Assembly: GCF_005871185.1 (NCBI RefSeq)
Contig: NZ_SWKN01000006.1
Location: forward strand, 434,001-498,000
DNA length: 64,000 nt
Direction: 5' to 3'
Source of the DNA: Limnobacter alexandrii
GTDB lineage: Bacteria; Pseudomonadota; Gammaproteobacteria; Burkholderiales; Burkholderiaceae_B
The position numbers and the translations under genes are program-made. Shown piece after piece: positions 60,546 to 64,000 of this stretch. Within the stretch, counting starts at the first letter, position 1. Each line of letters begins with the position of its first letter. Below the pieces are notes generated by a model. The model was not told where the DNA came from. It searched no databases and worked only from the letters and a program-made list of their open reading frames with translations.

Positions 60546-63263
60546 TTAGTGTAGTTGGGCCTTGAGTTTCAGATGTGTACCCCAGCGCTTCACTGCGTCT
60601 AGTACCTTGTCGATTTGCAAAGGCTTGACCAGCACCTCATCCATACCGGCAGCCAGCGCCATTTGGTGATCCGCTTGCATCACGCCTGCGGTCAGGGCAA
60701 GAATGGGCAACTGACGCAAACCCAATTGGTCACGCAAGTACTGGCAGGTTTGCATCCCATCCATTTCAGGCATTTGTACATCCATTAAACAGACATCAAC
60801 GCCCACGTGATTGGATTCTCCTAGAACCTGAATGGCGGCTTTTCCAGATTCAGCAAGAATGACTTTGGCGCCATGTGTTTCAAGAATTTTTTTCAGGATC
60901 ATCAAATTCAGTTTGTGGTCATCCACAGCCAACACTGTTAGGCCAGCGAGAAACATCAGCTCATTTTGATTTTGCAGACGTTGGACAGCGTTGGTTTTGC
61001 TTGAACCAGTGCCAGTAAGCTCTTGCAACACATTGCTCAAAGCAAGAAAGGAAACAGGTTTAAGCAAAACGGAATCGAGTTGGCCATTGGACAAGGCCAC
61101 TTGCAGTTGCTCTACTTCTTTGGGCCACGCCATCAGTGCCACTTTGACCAAACCCGGCTTGTTGGCGGCTTTCAACTTGCTGGCAAATTCAAGCCCACTC
61201 ATTCCACTCAAATTGCTGTTGACCACAAACAAGCGGGTGCGCAGGCCAGGTGCCATACTCAAGGCCTGTTGCGAGTTAACGAAACTTTGAGCCGAAACAC
61301 CACACCATAGAAGCATCTCATTCACGCTCTCCAGTTGCGGTTTAAAGCTGTCCACCACCACCACATCACAATCCAGTTCGAATTTGCTTTGTTGAGTGGC
61401 TGCAGTGTCGCCCAAGGTCAACATCAATGAAAAAGCAAACAGGCTGCCCTGCCCCGGTGCACTCACAGCAGAAATGGTACCGCCCATCAACTCCACCAGC
61501 TTCTGACTTAAAGCCAAACCAATACCAGTGCCCCCGAACCGACGCGAAATGGACGAATCGGCTTGAGAAAAGGACTGGAACAGACGTTTCATGGCGCCTG
61601 CATCCATGCCCAGGCCCGTGTCTTGAATGATGAAGCGCAACACGCAATGGTGAGTATCCAGCTGATCCAGCGTAACCCCCACTTTGACATAACCATTTTC
61701 GGTAAACTTGACCGCATTGCCCGCCAAATTCACGAGCACCTGCCTCAGTTTGGTTTCGTCACCCACCAGTGAATCGGGCACATTGGGCGCCACAGACACC
61801 ACCAGTTCAAGCGACCTGTCGGCCACGGCACCTGTCATCAAATCGGCCAGGGAATCCACCAAATGGCGAACAGAAAACGGCCGCCTCTCAAGCTCCATGG
61901 CGCCTGCTTCAATCTTGGACACATCCAGCACGCCGCTGACCAAATCGATCAAACCACGACCAGCATTCTCAAGCTTTTCAACAAAATCAAGTTGGGAAGA
62001 ATCTAGCTTGCTTTGTTTCAGGATGTACGCGAGCCCCACCACCGCATTCAATGAAGTGCGAATTTCATGGCTGATATTGGACAAGAATTCGCCTTTGGCT
62101 TTGCTGGCCGATTCTGCCAACAATTGGGCGTGGCGAATTTCCTCTTCAACCCGTCGGCGCTCGGTGATGTTTTGAAAGGCGCCGCGAATCATCCACGGCT
62201 TGGCGTGGCTGCCCTCGCCTTGAAAAGTAATTTCGCCAAACACATGCACCCAAATCAAATTGCCTTTGTAGGTTCTGAATTGCAGTTCAATGTTCAGATC
62301 CTTGCCGGTTCGCACCGCATCGGCCATGGCATTGGACAGCTTCTCCGCTGAATCGCTCGGATACAGGCTCATTGCCTCCTCAAGCGTAGGCTGATGAGTA
62401 AAGTCTGCCTCCACAATGTCGTAAATCTGCCTGGACCAGCGAAGCTCGTTGGTGTTGACATTCAATGTCCAGGCGCCCACGCCGCACATGCGACCAGCCA
62501 CCTCCAACAAGTGGGTTGTGGCTGTCAAGTCATCAAGACGTGCGCTCAATTCAATGGCAAGCTTGTCCAGCGCTGCAGCCACATCGCCCAACTCATCACC
62601 TTCGGGCAATTCGCAACGCACCTGCAAATTGCCGTTGCGCATCTGCTGGGCTGCATGCTCAATTTTCTGAAGGGGTGCCACCACGCGAAAACGAATTAAC
62701 AAAAGCAGCAGAAGCGAGTTCAAAGCGAACAAAACCACAAATATTGACAACACATTCCTGCGCTTCTGCGTCAGCGCTTCCTGCTGGGCAAACGCCGCAT
62801 CCGACACCTTGTAGCTGATCTCGGCCAACTGCTCTGCTTCAGAAATCAACCGGTCCACAAGCACACTGCTGCGCCGCTCTTCCAGCGCGGTTTCATTCAA
62901 ACTGGTCAAGTGAGAATAACCACTGAACAGCACGGCCAAGTCAGCCAAACGCTCCTCGAGTCGCTTGGCCAGATCACTGGCTTCCTCGGAAAAATGCAGC
63001 TGCTCCAGTTCATCGGTCATTGACTGGTGGACAACCCACCATTGGCGCAAATTGGTGTCTGTCACGTAAGTAGAGACCGTATGCGTCAACACCAGCATGC
63101 GCGTGCTCAATCGGGATATCTTGCGTGCCGCCTTGTTCTGCTCGTGCATTTCCATGCGTTGCGCATCAATCGACCAAACCACCACGCTGGCCAGTGCAAC
63201 CATTCCGAACAACAACAAAAGGGCGATGCTCACCCCATGGTTTAAACGCAGAATCGGTTTCAT
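60546..63263 (-). CDS. Hybrid histidine kinase with HAMP, PAS and two receivers
   Basis: A 905-aa membrane sensor: span 1, a helical periplasmic part (about 40-165), span 2 (VLSIFVVLFALNSLLLLLLI), HAMP, PAS/PAC (about 240-375), HisKA with H399 (ISHEIRTSLNAVVG), HATPase (RFGGTGIGLALSQKLVELMGG), a first receiver that lost its Asp (N682 in FVVNSNLSGMSG) and a second full receiver with D828 (LMDVQMPEMDGMQT). Its ATG overlaps the stop of the upstream binding-protein gene (ATGA, 63260-63263), so both are coupled. Phosphate may leave via the HPt protein at 57441. Confidence 0.9.
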   Translation of the reverse strand: MKPILRLNHGVSIALLLLFGMVALASVVVWSIDAQRMEMHEQNKAARKISRLSTRMLVLTHTVSTYVTDTNLRQWWVVHQSMTDELEQLHFSEEASDLAKRLEERLADLAVLFSGYSHLTSLNETALEERRSSVLVDRLISEAEQLAEISYKVSDAAFAQQEALTQKRRNVLSIFVVLFALNSLLLLLLIRFRVVAPLQKIEHAAQQMRNGNLQVRCELPEGDELGDVAAALDKLAIELSARLDDLTATTHLLEVAGRMCGVGAWTLNVNTNELRWSRQIYDIVEADFTHQPTLEEAMSLYPSDSAEKLSNAMADAVRTGKDLNIELQFRTYKGNLIWVHVFGEITFQGEGSHAKPWMIRGAFQNITERRRVEEEIRHAQLLAESASKAKGEFLSNISHEIRTSLNAVVGLAYILKQSKLDSSQLDFVEKLENAGRGLIDLVSGVLDVSKIEAGAMELERRPFSVRHLVDSLADLMTGAVADRSLELVVSVAPNVPDSLVGDETKLRQVLVNLAGNAVKFTENGYVKVGVTLDQLDTHHCVLRFIIQDTGLGMDAGAMKRLFQSFSQADSSISRRFGGTGIGLALSQKLVELMGGTISAVSAPGQGSLFAFSLMLTLGDTAATQQSKFELDCDVVVVDSFKPQLESVNEMLLWCGVSAQSFVNSQQALSMAPGLRTRLFVVNSNLSGMSGLEFASKLKAANKPGLVKVALMAWPKEVEQLQVALSNGQLDSVLLKPVSFLALSNVLQELTGTGSSKTNAVQRLQNQNELMFLAGLTVLAVDDHKLNLMILKKILETHGAKVILAESGKAAIQVLGESNHVGVDVCLMDVQMPEMDGMQTCQYLRDQLGLRQLPILALTAGVMQADHQMALAAGMDEVLVKPLQIDKVLDAVKRWGTHLKLKAQLH

Positions 63264-64000
63264 GGGTACACGAAATCCACCGCAGCAGGTTTTATTTTCC
63301 TCAGCAGGCTTGAGTCAATGAAGTTCAAGAATTCTGGCTCAGCCAATGAATTGTCCACATGTCCTTCGCGGCGAGCCCAACGGGCTTCACCCTGAACTGT
63401 GGTCAACAGTGACTGCTGCAAACTCAACTCAAATTGGTAAGTGGGCCAGGTCGCCTTGATTACATCAAGATCTACCCCCGCGTTGCGCACCAAAATTTGC
63501 TTGGCTTCATTGGGGTTTTTCTTGATGAACTGGATTGCCTCATCCAGTGCAGTCAATACGGCCTGTGTTCGTTTTGCCTGGGTTAAGCGATACTGATTGG
63601 TCGCCATCAAATTAAAAGTCTGGCTGTACAACTTGGGCACGCTCATCACGGCCACCTCTGGCCCACCCATGCGCAAAGCCACCTGCCCCCAAGGTTCCCA
63701 CACGGAAATGGCGTCGACATCGCCCTTGATCAGCGCATCAGCCAAAGCCTCCGCCCCCATTGGCACGGGCACTACCGTTCTCGGGTCTATTCCCTGGTAG
63801 AGCAAAAACAAATCCATGTAGTAATGCGAAGAGGCCTTTTCCACGTAGCCAATTCGCTTGCCTGCCAAGGCTTGAACTCCCCCTTTCACTACCGATTTTC
63901 GGACAATGAATTTCATGTCTTCTTTGTTGGTCACAAAAGTGGTGATCAGGCTGATGGGTTTGCCTTGATAAGCAGCAAACATGAAAGGCAAATCCGATGC
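63260..64000 (-). CDS. Solute-binding protein, NMT1/SsuA type (runs off the window)
   Basis: C-terminal 247 residues of a binding protein; the N-terminus and signal peptide lie beyond 64000. SDLPFMFAAYQGKPISLITT, GKRIGYVEKASSHYYMDLFL and DAISVWEPWGQVAL align with the paralogue at 59433. The stop overlaps the start of the hybrid kinase, which suggests that the two proteins work together as ligand receptor and sensor. Confidence 0.85.
   Translation of the reverse strand, partial: ASDLPFMFAAYQGKPISLITTFVTNKEDMKFIVRKSVVKGGVQALAGKRIGYVEKASSHYYMDLFLLYQGIDPRTVVPVPMGAEALADALIKGDVDAISVWEPWGQVALRMGGPEVAVMSVPKLYSQTFNLMATNQYRLTQAKRTQAVLTALDEAIQFIKKNPNEAKQILVRNAGVDLDVIKATWPTYQFELSLQQSLLTTVQGEARWARREGHVDNSLAEPEFLNFIDSSLLRKIKPAAVDFVYP

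Overview
The window looks like a chromosomal segment of a betaproteobacterium (Burkholderiales; a Limnobacter-like genome is my guess from gene style, not proven). Support comes from moderate GC, an ovoA-type ovothiol gene, an AsmA/DUF748 protein, AapJQM-type transport genes and many hybrid histidine kinases. Backbone genes lie at both ends (about 1-3993 and 43083-64000). Between them sits a roughly 39-kb island.

The island is bounded by a 26-bp direct repeat, which is the 3' end of a tRNA-Arg(CCG) gene. The intact tRNA lies at 43083-43158 (minus strand) and a truncated copy at 3997-4034, directly after ovoA. The ancestral order was therefore probably ovoA / tRNA-Arg / DUF748 gene, with the island inserted at the tRNA 3' end.

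Island layout from the left. (1) 4280-11585: a tightly coupled four-gene operon made of a DUF3800 protein, a previously hidden 49-aa CxxC/membrane peptide, a giant 1811-aa protein with two tyrosine-recombinase-like domains, and an unrecognised 307-aa protein. I know of no described system with this make-up. (2) 11670-30928: an alkane-oxidation cluster. It holds a ferredoxin-CYP153-ferredoxin reductase operon, an AlkB hydroxylase fused to its own ferredoxin and reductase, a GMC alcohol dehydrogenase, an aldehyde dehydrogenase, two hotdog thioesterases, an alpha/beta hydrolase, four regulators (TetR and three AraC), and a FadL / periplasmic binding protein / lipoprotein set that could handle uptake. 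(3) 30929-31718: an IS21-family remnant. (4) 31719-37571: an integration module with a tyrosine integrase, an excisionase-like protein, an HTH repressor with paired operators, an HD-domain protein, an AAA ATPase and an SRAP protein. (5) 37703-42617: four gene cassettes, all on the minus strand and each followed by an attC-like site, with no integron integrase in the window (a CALIN). The cassettes encode a Lit-like HEXXH peptidase, a 4-fold beta-flower protein, an unknown 420-aa protein and an OLD-type ATPase/nuclease, so the set looks like phage defence. (6) 42911-42991: nested GTGCCCA inverted repeats close to the right attachment site.

Right of the tRNA the backbone holds a DUF748 protein, a LysR regulator, a TauE/SafE permease, an unorthodox hybrid histidine kinase, an esterase-like hydrolase, a YdcF-AapJ-AapQ-AapM run without its ATPase, a thioesterase, an HPt protein, and two pairs of solute-binding protein plus hybrid histidine kinase. 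One of those kinases carries an ethylene-receptor-like membrane domain. The last binding-protein gene runs off the window.
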